DNA from: Adiantum capillus-veneris
Taxonomy: Eukaryota; Streptophyta; Polypodiopsida; Polypodiales; Pteridaceae
Assembly (NCBI GenBank): GCA_014529385.2
Contig: CM043964.1
Span: 8,629,497-8,693,496, forward strand
Length of the DNA stretch: 64,000 nt
Direction: 5' to 3'
The notes under the pieces were generated by a model. It was not told the origin of the DNA, searched no databases, and saw only the letters and a program-made list of their open reading frames with translations. The position numbers and the translations under genes were made by a program. Shown in pieces: positions 54,396 to 64,000 of this stretch. How positions within the stretch are numbered: the stretch's first letter is position 1; each line of letters starts with the position of its first letter.

Positions 54396-57216
54396 TGTCG
54401 TGTTGTGACACGTACATAGTGGGAACACATCCTACAAGAGTTATCTTGTAGCTTTTTAGATACAAAATTATCTTTTCTATAATGTACATATGCATATTTA
54501 AGTATAATAATAAGCCTTCTATCTCATCCTATTATTTTTCTCAAGGGTAACCTATTCTTACTTTACCATCAGAAAATACTATGGGAAAAGCATCAATAGC
54601 TCCGCCTCTTTAACTTGGGGCAAAAAGCATTGATTCTTTATTTCTACTATCTCATTATCATCTCACACCCTATATAGATCCTATATTTAGGGTAAACTCC
54701 AATATATATATATTCTATGTATTTTTCATATTTTTCTTATATTTCTTTTTAAATAGCTACTAGGAGGGAATCCAATCCTAGTGGGACACTAGGTGGCATG
54801 ATTTCAAAGATACACTTATTTTCATGCATTATTGCAAGCATGATTACAAAAATTTGTCGAGGAGCAATGTCATGCTTTTATATGGCATGAGGTGTCCTTT
54901 GGAATCAAATGAAAGTCTAGGCTAAGGGGACCACATGAAGACTTTTGCTGCCAGAAATGGATCCTATTTTGATGATTTTTGAACACAATTTTCTAGTTCT
55001 AATTCGAAAACGATTTCAAAAGGAAAATCGTAGCTAATGAGCTGCATTTTCTGCCCATATTTTTACTTTTTTATTTGGAGGCACGGTTGAGGAGATATGA
55101 TCAAAATACTGGACCCTAGTCTGCCCACATCATGCAGGGACAACTCATTTTCAACTTTTCCAGTTTCTGTTCACACTGGCTCCTCTATTCTTGTGTAAAC
55201 CCTTCACCTATAAAAGGGGACCTCTTCTTCCTTGAAATAAAACTCAAGCATTCAAGCCATTGATGAGAGGAATTCATGAGGGAGGGAGTAGTAATGCCAA
55301 ATTGTACTTAGTCATTAACATAAGCCTAAGCCTACACTTTCTCCAAGAAGAAGACTAGCCACTCTTGCAACAAGCTAACCTTGGAAGATCAACTCTAATC
55401 AAAGAAGGTCTTGCACTTGGTGTAGCAATCATAGTGGAATTATCCACTCTTCTTCTCTCTCCATCAATAATGGTGCCGAAGGGTTTGTCAAGTAAGATGT
55501 GTTCTACATTGATGTTTTCTTGATTTCTTCTTGGTTTCTTTTTCATCTCTAATCCTACATATATATCTAATCTCATCTCCTTAACCAAACCTATCTCTCT
55601 CACTCTTAGTAATTCATCCTCTCTACAAATTCTAGGTTCTCTTTGCTACAGGTACATATCTCCCCGCAATATCCTTATTGCCTACGGGCAAGAATAGGGC
55701 TTGGGAGGGAAACTTCTCATCTCTTCACTTCTCTCATATCTACATTTCTCACATACTATCCTAGATGAATAATCCACATGATGATAATTTCTATCGCTTT
55801 CACTCTGTATAATCTATTAGAATTAACTTATGGACTAGCCATAAAATACACTTTCAGCAACGTATAGTGTTTCTCTTTGGCCCAGAAAGGCTCAATGAAA
55901 TACTTCTATCACCGGATCCCATCATACTACCTCTCATAGACTATAATTTTTCTTTTGATGTAAACGTAGTTATCTTGCTATGAACCAAGAGGATTTGTAC
56001 ACACAATTAATCCCAATCACTAGACAAAATATATATATTATGGTAAGCACAAAACTACAATTCCAAAAAACAATTCGTAGCCTATTTGGTCAGCCAAGAT
56101 TGAATGCCATTAACTCATCTATTAACCCTTTCATACTACCCATGATACGATATGACCATAGCCTTGATGTTTTCATCTTTGTGTTATTTTGACATTCTCT
56201 TTTGTGTTCTTTCTTTGTGTGTGTGAGTGCAAGAGAGAAAGAGTGGGTCTTCTTTGATTGCACTTCCGTCCAAACCCTAGTCTTCATGGCATCTATGGTT
56301 TAACTCCTTCATATAGTTTTTTGGAGTTCTCTCACAAACTTTCACAGCCATAAGCCCGGTGCTTTCCCGGCAAGACCGCAAATTTCTCGACAACGTATGT
56401 ATCCTTGTCATTGTAAGGATCTAAGAAAGTCCTAAGCACCAGACGCACGTGTTTTATTCCCGTTGTAAGAGGAAAAGATAAACATTCTATCCAGACGCCG
56501 AGAATGATTACACTATAAAAATCAATAGCTCATCAGATAATGGTTTTTTTCCACAAATTGTGTCTAAGAGAAACTCCTCCCGTTGTAAGAACCGAAGATC
56601 GTGACATGGGGAGTAGTTTAAAGATTACACTTCTCATTATACTGATCTACAATGTAGATCTGCAAATCATGTGGTCCATGACTACGTATATTGAGAAGTG
56701 TATAACTTAAAGACTCACTAGATAATTTTTTTTTGCACAGATCGTGTCTAGGAGTATGTTCTTCCGTTGTAAGAACCAAGGTTCAGACGCAGGTAAGCTC
56801 ACATTTGATTGGAACTTATTTTACCTAAAGCATCATACAAAGTAAGAGTGGCGTGAGACATATCAAACAAATGCACACGCTATCTAATGGTCTCCTAAAA
56901 CACCGTACAAAGTATGAGTGCCGACAAGCATATCAAAACAATGTACGATGTTATCTAAATTTCTAAAACATTGACTCAAGTAAGAGTGCTGCAAAGCATA
57001 TCAGAACAAGAGTCAATGTTTTTTTATTATTATTATAAAAGTAAGATATAAAATTAGACAAGCCATAGTAAGTTCTATATCCTAAATTTTAACTGTTATG
57101 TGACTAAGAGGGCTCGAAGGTGTATCAGAGACACATACAATTACATAATCACATGAAAGTAAAATTTAAATTATTCACGTATAAAAAAAGGATTTGAAGA
57201 GAAGCTATTCAGCAGT
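54396..57216 (+). repeat. Right LTR of C2 plus 820 bp shared with C1
   Basis: The first 2.0 kb matches the left LTR; 56392 to about 57216 matches only C1 (about 240-379 and 7390-8016). TATAAAAGGGG at 55209. If the LTR is 2.8 kb long, the left LTR lost its end; if 2.0 kb, C1 and C2 share flanking DNA. Confidence 0.82.
55980..56192 (+). CDS. Small LTR ORF 2 (right LTR)
   Basis: 70 residues, the same as 51527-51739 except for about two residues (IRYDHSLDV versus IQYEHSLDV). Its partner ORF 1 is broken here. Conservation may simply reflect the recent origin of both LTRs from one copy. Confidence 0.4.
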   Translation: MNQEDLYTQLIPITRQNIYIMVSTKLQFQKTIRSLFGQPRLNAINSSINPFILPMIRYDHSLDVFIFVLF

Positions 57217-58765
57217 ATGCGAAGCTGACCTGCTCGAGAGTAAGAGGTAGAGAGTGTGAGCTGTAGGCAACTAGAAAGCTCAAAAATCGATATCCATCGA
57301 AAACGTATCGAAGTACAATGCACATTTTTTAAATATAAATCTAGCGTATCTATCGATACTTTATCGATTGATAGATTAAAAATTATTCAAAAATACCTCG
57401 TATTTTATGATAATACGCGAATAATGACGAGTTATTCGATATAAATTACATTATTCGATCGAATAAATGCAATGCAGGTTATCAACAGTGTAGGGTTTAT
57501 TGTAGTGATGATTTCTCAATTCAAAACTTCCAACATTGCAATCATTACATAAAAATGATTCAATTAGTAGGCTGCAAATACTAAGGTGGAGGACATCTCA
57601 TTTTGTTGTTTTGACTCTACACTATACTATTTAAACATAGTGATAGGCTAATATTGAGTGCAACACAATTTTTGTATGTGAGGCATTGCTATAGAACATA
57701 ACAAAACATAAGTAGATTGACAACAAGCACCTATGATAGAAGAAGTGTCTATCTATTTGCTATATGGATATGATGATCGATCGAGATTGATCATGTACTA
57801 ATGAGAAAAACATGTAGCTAAACTAAACTTAAAGAAGCATTGAGAAAATAAAAAAATACAAAAAGCGTCAATAGAATATAATAAAAATTTAACTGCTCTA
57901 CCGCCCTGAGAATCGTGTATGAGTATCGTCCAATTATCCAAGCCAGAGGATGATGTTTCTGTCATTAAGCTACATAAAACCAATGTGAATAGTTAGACAT
58001 TCCAACCTTCAAAATGAGGGACAAGTACTCTTAAGGTTTCAACCCATTGTCACCCTTTTGCATGCCGTAAATCATGCATGGGCTACATTCCTTTGAATCC
58101 CTCCTGCTCTTGTCTCCTCATTCATCATCGTTCCTCCCTTTTGCATGAGTTGAAGCCGATGGAGTTCAAAAGTGTTGCTTTCTATCATTACATGTCATCA
58201 CACTTCAAAGCGCAAGGAAGTTGTGTTGTTGTGTTGCTCACGAGTCCTATAAATCTTTATGCTTCTTACGTATCTTGAGTTTTAACTTTGCAAACATGCT
58301 TCCCTTGTTGAATCTGATGACTTTTTTCAGTGCTATGAGTTTCAATTCACTCAAGCATTCTTTCCTTGTGTTCAAAGGCTGAGATAGAGCTTGCCCTCTA
58401 GTGATATCATAAGGTGGCATTAGAAAAAATATGAACCCTCTAGGGGCCCTTTGGGATTAAGGTTAATTAGAGGCCAACCAATGAGAAGAGGTGGTGGACA
58501 CAATCTATGGCCTCAAAAATGTAGGGGGACAAAGTAGTCTTACACTTCTTAAATGGGCTCTTACCTAGTGAGAAGGTGGGGTGTGTGGGGGGTAGGGGGT
58601 GGGGGGGGGGGGCATATGGAACCTCCAACTTCCCTCCTTTTTGATCCGGTTTTGAAAAAATCCCAAAAAATTGAAATTTTTCAAAACTCAAATTTTATCT
58701 TTTTAAAACCCTCCTAAATCTATTTTATGGTCAAAAAAGCATTTTTTGACCTCAAAAAGTCAAAA
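57217..58765. other. Segment absent from the C1 locus, no gene seen
   Basis: About 1.55 kb between the end of the C1/C2 similarity and the shared MITE flank. 57280-57510 is rich in ATCGAT and TATCGA strings and ends TAGGGTTTATTGTAGTG at about 57511, which could be a CACTA-type or other transposon end. A G run lies at 58601-58612. Short frames (for example 58078-58278) show no recognisable protein. Confidence 0.45.
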
Positions 58766-59139
58766 CGTGTACCCAAAAACACTAAAATTCAATTTTTAAA
58801 AGAACTTTTGAAAATTCTTTTTTTACTATCTAGAGCTCCCCCAAAAGTAGTCCTTAGGCAAAAAGTGATTTTCTCTCTCTAGAACCCCTTTTCCAACCCC
58901 TCCTTGGTTGCAACCATCACACTCATCCTCTACTCCAACTGTTATAGAATTGATATTTTATTATCTATTGCAGCTGACAGGTGGCAAAAGAATCAGTAGA
59001 TAATGGATTATGCAGAAGGATATTACATTTTATGTATATTTGATTATTCAAGTGCTCTTTATGAGCTTTGGCCAATTATGTCCGACTGGCCATTTTGTAC
59101 TAATTTTTGGGCATCCAAGAAATCTATAAATAAATACGT
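58766..59139. repeat. Second copy of the MITE flank and left MITE arm
   Basis: The sequence matches 8031-8403: about 175 bp of flank then the left arm of the foldback MITE to AATACGT. The right arm is cut by element H, whose LTR begins at 59140. Confidence 0.88.
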
Positions 59140-59316
59140 TGTGAGCGGGATGAAAACACACACAGCGCCTCTATAACGACCCGACACACACTCTTGGGAA
59201 GATACACACACACACTATGGGGCACCACTCAGCTTACACAACACACCTGGCCGAGACAGGGAACACACCTCTGGAGTGAGAGGAGAGAGACTATCCACTT
59301 GCCCACTCCACACAGA

Positions 59317-59354
<38 letters not shown>

Positions 59355-60291
59355 CTCAGCTCAAAAGAGAAGAAATTCTGATGTTTAGATACAAATGAGC
59401 TTGGGCCAACACCAATGGGGCAAACAGCTCACACAATATGGGTACAAGATACCAGATACAATCACAAATTGGAGAAGAAGCTTCACTCACCGGAGAAGAT
59501 TACACAGAAAAACAGCAGAAAAAGAGTGAGGAATTTGGCAAAATGGACAGCGCCATCGCGTCCGGAACGGCCCAAAACCCCAGTCTACAATGTCAAAGTG
59601 CTCAAATCCGACCTCGGATGAGCAGTTTACGGCCAAAACAGGCTCCAAAAACCCAAAAAACACACCTGCGGCTGTTCCTCCTCTCTTCTCCACGTTTTTT
59701 CTGGTCTTCTCTCAGTTTTTTCAGTTCCCACACTTAGCTTTATTAGTTGGGCACCCTTGGCCTTTTAGATGACCTCAAACGGACCCCGAACAGGCCAAAA
59801 ACTGACCTCGCAGTGCATAGTTGTCACCTTTTTGCATCATTCGCACACCTGGCACTCAGCTTTTTTCCAATAATGCATCTCGCCACCACGTGAAGTGGCC
59901 CCAAAAAATGGTCCTCATGATGACCTTTCTGCATAATTCTCACAAGCAAACACCCACGTTGTGTCCGTCCTCATCTGCGTGCAAATATTGACCTCGTTCG
60001 CCCTCCTGACGCCACTAGATGCCATCTGACGCACCTGCTGACCTCACGTCGTCGGCCCGCGGATAGCTTCCTCGAGAAGTTTTACGCGCTACCAACTCCT
60101 CCTTATTGTAGAAAAAACACATTGGTACTGGTAATAGTGAAAATCGATGCACTATGTACATGCTGTCCTACCTGTACACATGTGGGCCCCACATAACCAC
60201 CTGGCTCTGGAAAATGGGCAATACTTTATTTGATGCACCATGCATGGGTATGTACATATGCGCAATCCCTTGCTCCAAAAAACTCCTGACA
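59140..60291 (-). repeat. 3' LTR of element H
   Basis: 1152 bp. In element sense it starts TGTCAGGAG and ends CGCTCACA; a (CA)n run lies at 59320-59350 on the plus strand. The partner LTR is outside the window, so the boundaries rest on TG/CA ends, the adjacent polypurine tract and interruption of the MITE arm. Confidence 0.78.
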
Positions 60292-60311
60292 TAATTTGCC
60301 CATCCCCTAGC
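60292..60311 (-). other. Polypurine tract of element H
   Basis: On the minus strand, TAGGGGATGGGCAAATTA lies directly before the LTR start TGTCAGG. Confidence 0.7.
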
Positions 60312-60319
60312 CTGCTAGA

Positions 60320-63300
60320 TCATTCATGATCAGCAGCAGCAAAGAGAGATATGAGACTCGCCGCATCACAAGTCTCCTCATCCTTCACCAACATTTCTTG
60401 CTCCACTGACAACTCATCTTGTTCTACCATCATCAATCTAGCATGATACAATTTAAGACGCAATCCATTTACCCTTGACTTATGTAGAACACCATCCAGG
60501 TTAGCCAGCTGATATGTGCCATTTGGAAAACACTCTACTACCTTGAAAGGGCCTTCCCACTTAATTTGAAACTTCTTTTGGAAGGTGTTGTCCAGCTTAC
60601 TGTTGTAGCGCAAAACCAAGTCATGTTGCTTGATACCCTTACTTTTGACCTTTTCATTTAGCTTTGTCAAAGCCTTATCCTGCCTCTGCCCATAATGCTC
60701 CAAAGCGCTCATCCTATCCAACTGGACCTCTTGTAACTGCAAGAGCCTCTCTTTGAATGCATCACTAGGCGGCCCAAGCAACTTCTCTAACATCTTGACC
60801 GCAGGCAACTCTACCTCCACAGGCAATAGTGCTTCCTTTCCATACACCAAATGAAATGGAGTAAACCCTGTACCTGTCTTCACCGAAGTACGGTAAGCCC
60901 ATAATGCACTAGGCAATTCTAAATCCCAATTCTTTCCTTGGTGCTCTGTCACTTTTGAAAGAATCTGTACCAACTCACCATTGAATCTTTCATTCAAGCC
61001 ATTACACTGCGGGTAATAAGGAGTGGTATGCTGGTGCCTAATCTTCATCTTTGCACATAAAAAATCTAGCAGTTTAGCTCTAAAGCCAGGCCCCTTATCT
61101 GAAAGTAACTCCAGTGGCACCCCAAACTTGCAACATATTTCATCATACACAAATTTTGCCACATCCTTTGCAGTGATCTGTTTTACTGCTATAGCCTCTG
61201 CCCATCTAGAGAGATAGTCCACTGCCGTCAAGATATAGCTTTTGCCCCTGCTTGTGATAGGTAACGGGCCTATTGCATCAATCCCCCACTTTTCAAACAC
61301 ATCAAACGCCATAATGGTTTTTCGTAGCTCTGGCTTCAACACTCTCTTCCCAAATGCTTGACACCTATTGCAAGACCTACACCAATGGTGAACATCCTTG
61401 TGCAAACTAGGCCATACATACCCCTCTTGCAAAATCTTATGCAAGGTGATCTTTAGAGCAAAATGGCCACCACATGCGCCTTCGTGATTCTCTTCCAACA
61501 CTCTGTAAAGCTCCTCCCGCCAAGGTACACGTCTCAACACGAGATCAGCCCCTTTCATGTATAAGACATCACCAATCAATTTGTACCTATATGCTCTACG
61601 CACAAAGCCATACTTCTTAGACTTCTGAATCTCCTTTGGAATGATTCCTGTTAGCAAAAACTCCTCTTCTTGAGCCAAACTTTCTCGGCCATGATAAAGA
61701 GGTAAAGTGGTCCTCAACACAAATAGCTCCCCAATCATGCCTTGAGCTGCTTCATGTGCCTCTCCATTTAGAGCACGTTCAATGTGTCTGATACTCCATG
61801 CTTCAAACTTTTTTAACAGGCCTTTAATTCTGAAGCACATTTCCTTCAATGAGGTGTTCTTGCTCTTCCACACACCCAACACTTGCTTCACCACTAACAA
61901 GGCATCACCTTTTATGCTCAACCTTCGAACCCCATGCTTCAAACAAATGTGTAATCCGGCTTCCAATGTAGCATATTCAGCCTCATTGTTACTATGAGCA
62001 TCCAATTTGAACCCTCTCTTGCATACTAGCTTCCCCTCTGGATCATAAAGTGCTATACCCCCTGAAGCTGCATCATGGCTCTTTCTGTATGAACCATCAA
62101 AGAACAACACATGTGCATTGCTGATCTGTGGCACTTCTTCAACTACCTTTCTCACCACCTCTTCCTTAACAATAAGGGGATTCTCCTTGTAGGTCAACAA
62201 ATCAGCTAGGGTAGACCTTGTACTATCTTCCACTAGAAAAGAGAACTCAAACTCTTGCAGCTCAATTACCCATTTCTTCACCACATTTGACATGTTAATA
62301 CCATTAATTAACTGTGGCAAAAAGGCATAACTCGTCAAGAAAACAAAAGGCCGTGGTAGCAAGTAATGACGAAATCGTCGACAAGCAAATATTACACTAG
62401 CCATCACTAGCTCTACTTCCGATAACTTTCTCTCCGCTACCAACTTCACTCGGCTTGCACAATACACTGGCCTCATATAATGGCTGCCCTTCCCCTTTTG
62501 CAATAGCATGGCTCCAATGGCATCATCCCCTACTGATGGATTTACATAAAAAACTTTCTCCCAATCAGGAGCCTGCATGGCTGACAACCCCCCTAACACC
62601 TCTTTCACCTCTTGAAACACTTCTTCACACTTGTCATCCCATTGCAATGGATCATGCTTTGCCACTTGTTGTAATGGATAAAGAAGCTGCGAAGACAATG
62701 GAATAAACCGTGCCATGTACTTCACTTTGTGTATAAAGGTTGCCAATTGCTTCGTACTCATAGGTGATGGAAGAAGAATAATAGACTTCACCTTATCTGG
62801 ATCAGCCTCAATGCCATTTTCTGACACCATATGGCCCAATAACTTCACCCTTGGCTGTGCTAGATGACATTTCTTTGGATTTAGTTGTCCTCCACATTCA
62901 TCATATCGAGCGAATACCATCTGCAGCTTCTCATGGTGTTCAGCCCTACTGCTATAGACACAGAAGTCGTCCATAAAAGCCTTAACACAACTACCAATGA
63001 ATGGTTCCAGCACCCAATTTGCTCTTTCTTGATAGAAAGATGGTCCATTTGACAACCCAAACGGCAACACTGTGTAGCAATAGCAGCCCCATGGCGTAAT
63101 AAAAGTTGTCTTTGTGCGGTCTTTAAGAGCAATCTTCAATTGAAAATAGCCTGAAAAACCATCACACACACTGTACCTCTCATAACCTGCCACTGAATCC
63201 AAGATCTGATCGATGAATGGAAGAGGATATGGGTTCTTCTTAGTGGCTGCGTTTAAGGGTTTAAAATCTACACAAATTCTCCACTTCCCATCCTTCTTTG

Positions 63301-63997
63301 GACTGACTACTACTGGACTCACCCATTCTGTGGTCTCCACTGGAACTATGAACCCTGCCTTCAATAACTTGTCCACCTCTACCCGCAAGGCTTCCATTTG
63401 CTCTTGACCCATCCTTCTTAGCCTTTGCCGCACTGGCTTAGAACCTTCATTCAGCTCTATATGCATCTCTTCACCCTTGAACCCTCTGATCTCTTCATAT
63501 GAAGTAATGAACAAATCAGGAAAACTAGCCAGCATATGCAAATATATATCCTTCTCCATAGCTGAGAGGTCTCCACTAATCATTTGCGTCATTAATTCCT
63601 GCTTTTTTGACAACTCAACCTTGGTTTGCATCAGCCCTTCAATCACTTCATAAGGTCCTTCACTTTCATCTTCAACTTCATTCGCAAATGCGACTAAACC
63701 ACACTCCTGGATTTCTTTATCCATCAAAAGAAATGCAACATCAACATCCTCATCACTGCTGGTAGTGCTATCACTGTCCTCATCTGTCACCGTGGAAGAG
63801 TTTTCATCACTAGACTCATCCTCATCTTCATAAAGCTCCTCTAATCGTTTCCTTGTGTCCATATTATAAAGCTTCTTGGTACCTGTCTTTCCATAGAGGC
63901 TAATTGTACCATGTCGCCAATCTTGAACAGCTCCCACTGCACGTAACCATGGTCTGCCCAGTATAATAGGATATGCTCCCAACCCTGCTGGCATCAC
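60320..63997 (-). CDS. H pol: protease end, RT, RNase H, second RNase H, integrase
   Basis: One uninterrupted frame of 1,225 codons, its amino end beyond the window. The visible start is a retropepsin tail (YPIILGRPWLRAVG). An acidic linker is followed by RT (WVSPVVVSPKKDGKWRICVD, PFGLSNGPSFYQ; catalytic AFMDD near 62975). The connection RNase H is degraded (YVNPSVGDDAIG, no first Asp). A second RNase H is well formed: LFFDGSYRKS (near 62105), NNEAEYATLEAG (near 61980), KGDALLVVKQV. Integrase has CRSCNRCQAFG, the catalytic GIDAIGP, SDKGPGF and NERFNGE. Carboxy: YQLANLDG. Coding integrity indicates recent activity. Stop TGA at 60322-60320. Confidence 0.95.
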   Translation of the reverse strand: MMPAGLGAYPIILGRPWLRAVGAVQDWRHGTISLYGKTGTKKLYNMDTRKRLEELYEDEDESSDENSSTVTDEDSDSTTSSDEDVDVAFLLMDKEIQECGLVAFANEVEDESEGPYEVIEGLMQTKVELSKKQELMTQMISGDLSAMEKDIYLHMLASFPDLFITSYEEIRGFKGEEMHIELNEGSKPVRQRLRRMGQEQMEALRVEVDKLLKAGFIVPVETTEWVSPVVVSPKKDGKWRICVDFKPLNAATKKNPYPLPFIDQILDSVAGYERYSVCDGFSGYFQLKIALKDRTKTTFITPWGCYCYTVLPFGLSNGPSFYQERANWVLEPFIGSCVKAFMDDFCVYSSRAEHHEKLQMVFARYDECGGQLNPKKCHLAQPRVKLLGHMVSENGIEADPDKVKSIILLPSPMSTKQLATFIHKVKYMARFIPLSSQLLYPLQQVAKHDPLQWDDKCEEVFQEVKEVLGGLSAMQAPDWEKVFYVNPSVGDDAIGAMLLQKGKGSHYMRPVYCASRVKLVAERKLSEVELVMASVIFACRRFRHYLLPRPFVFLTSYAFLPQLINGINMSNVVKKWVIELQEFEFSFLVEDSTRSTLADLLTYKENPLIVKEEVVRKVVEEVPQISNAHVLFFDGSYRKSHDAASGGIALYDPEGKLVCKRGFKLDAHSNNEAEYATLEAGLHICLKHGVRRLSIKGDALLVVKQVLGVWKSKNTSLKEMCFRIKGLLKKFEAWSIRHIERALNGEAHEAAQGMIGELFVLRTTLPLYHGRESLAQEEEFLLTGIIPKEIQKSKKYGFVRRAYRYKLIGDVLYMKGADLVLRRVPWREELYRVLEENHEGACGGHFALKITLHKILQEGYVWPSLHKDVHHWCRSCNRCQAFGKRVLKPELRKTIMAFDVFEKWGIDAIGPLPITSRGKSYILTAVDYLSRWAEAIAVKQITAKDVAKFVYDEICCKFGVPLELLSDKGPGFRAKLLDFLCAKMKIRHQHTTPYYPQCNGLNERFNGELVQILSKVTEHQGKNWDLELPSALWAYRTSVKTGTGFTPFHLVYGKEALLPVEVELPAVKMLEKLLGPPSDAFKERLLQLQEVQLDRMSALEHYGQRQDKALTKLNEKVKSKGIKQHDLVLRYNSKLDNTFQKKFQIKWEGPFKVVECFPNGTYQLANLDGVLHKSRVNGLRLKLYHARLMMVEQDELSVEQEMLVKDEETCDAASLISLFAAADHE

Positions 63998-64000
63998 ATG

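Larger units (their letters stand above)
49931..57216 (+). mobile_element. Gag-only long-LTR retrotransposon C2
   Basis: Long repeats at 49931-51921 and 54396 to about 57216 flank a 2.5 kb interior with a gag-like gene and no pol. LTRs start TGTCGTG. The left copy lacks the last 820 bp found in the right copy and in C1, either by deletion or because the shared sequence extends past the LTR. A purine tract, GAAGGGGTGGA, precedes the right LTR. A target duplication could not be confirmed (CACGT at 49926-49930 has no partner at the right end). Such elements depend on enzymes from others. Confidence 0.8.
59140..64000 (-). mobile_element. Ty3/gypsy retrotransposon H, dual RNase H (Tat-like), 3' part
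   Basis: Minus-strand element with its 3' LTR at 59140-60291, a polypurine tract, and an open polyprotein running off the right end of the window. The second RNase H after the RT/RNase H is the mark of the plant Tat group. The candidate target duplication TACGT (59135-59139) cannot be checked. The 5' LTR, gag and most of the protease lie outside. Confidence 0.88.

Noticed and set aside
58078-58278. 66-codon open frame
   Set aside because: No homology impression, AT-rich surroundings, no promoter or splice support.

Overview
This window is nuclear DNA from a land plant with a large, repeat-dense genome. Supporting evidence: Ty1/copia and Ty3/gypsy elements primed by initiator-tRNA-Met-like sites, a chromodomain (chromovirus) gypsy element, a gypsy element with a second RNase H, two CACTA (En/Spm) transposons with TNP2/DUF4218 genes and spliceosomal introns, foldback MITEs, and long CA/GA microsatellites. 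I cannot name the species or decide between angiosperm, gymnosperm and fern. No intact conventional host gene is evident. What may be host-derived is one hypothetical spliced gene, a TATA-associated ORF, a broken protein-kinase gene, a coiled-coil fragment and a heavy-metal-associated (HMA) fragment.

Layout, left to right. 1-379 and 7390-8016 are one long-LTR fragment (family C) split by a copia element at 380-7389 (TSD GTAAG). That copia is itself split by a 1.55 kb TRIM-like element on the minus strand at 3361-4909 (TSD GAGGA). 8017-8628 is a segment with a foldback MITE that recurs at 58766-59139. 8630-12280 holds two unrecognised protein-coding candidates. 12281-12522 is a second hairpin MITE, and 12683-13830 is a diverged copy of part of element E. 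A degenerate chromovirus (G) spans about 15043-39755. It has been split by a 13.5 kb gypsy element F (18190-31657, TSD TTCTC) and by a non-autonomous 5.8 kb element E (32762-38550, TSD TGGAC). CACTA element A starts at 39756 inside the tail of G, and its TNP2 gene is cut by CACTA element B at 43983. B carries microsatellites, an HMA-domain fragment and a TNP2 amino-terminal part. A minus-strand copia fragment (about 46725-47560) follows, then coiled-coil and kinase remnants (47560-49577). 49931 to about 57216 is a gag-only long-LTR element (C2). The window closes with a minus-strand gypsy element H (59140 to beyond 64000), whose polyprotein is open over the 1,225 codons visible here.

The target-site duplications give a relative chronology: copia is younger than C1 and TRIM younger than copia; F and E are younger than G; CACTA A is younger than G and B younger than A; H is younger than the MITE at 59 kb. 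H has the longest uninterrupted coding region; the others carry stops and frameshifts.

The most unusual points are: F, which shows two retropepsin-like motifs (a degenerate DGGA before RT and a canonical DTGA after integrase) plus four zinc knuckles, three with short spacing; two overlapping, mutually homologous small ORFs inside the C LTR; an HMA-domain gene fragment inside CACTA B; a broken kinase gene with recognisable Lys, HxD, DWG and APE motifs; and a paralogous segment shared by both ends of the window.
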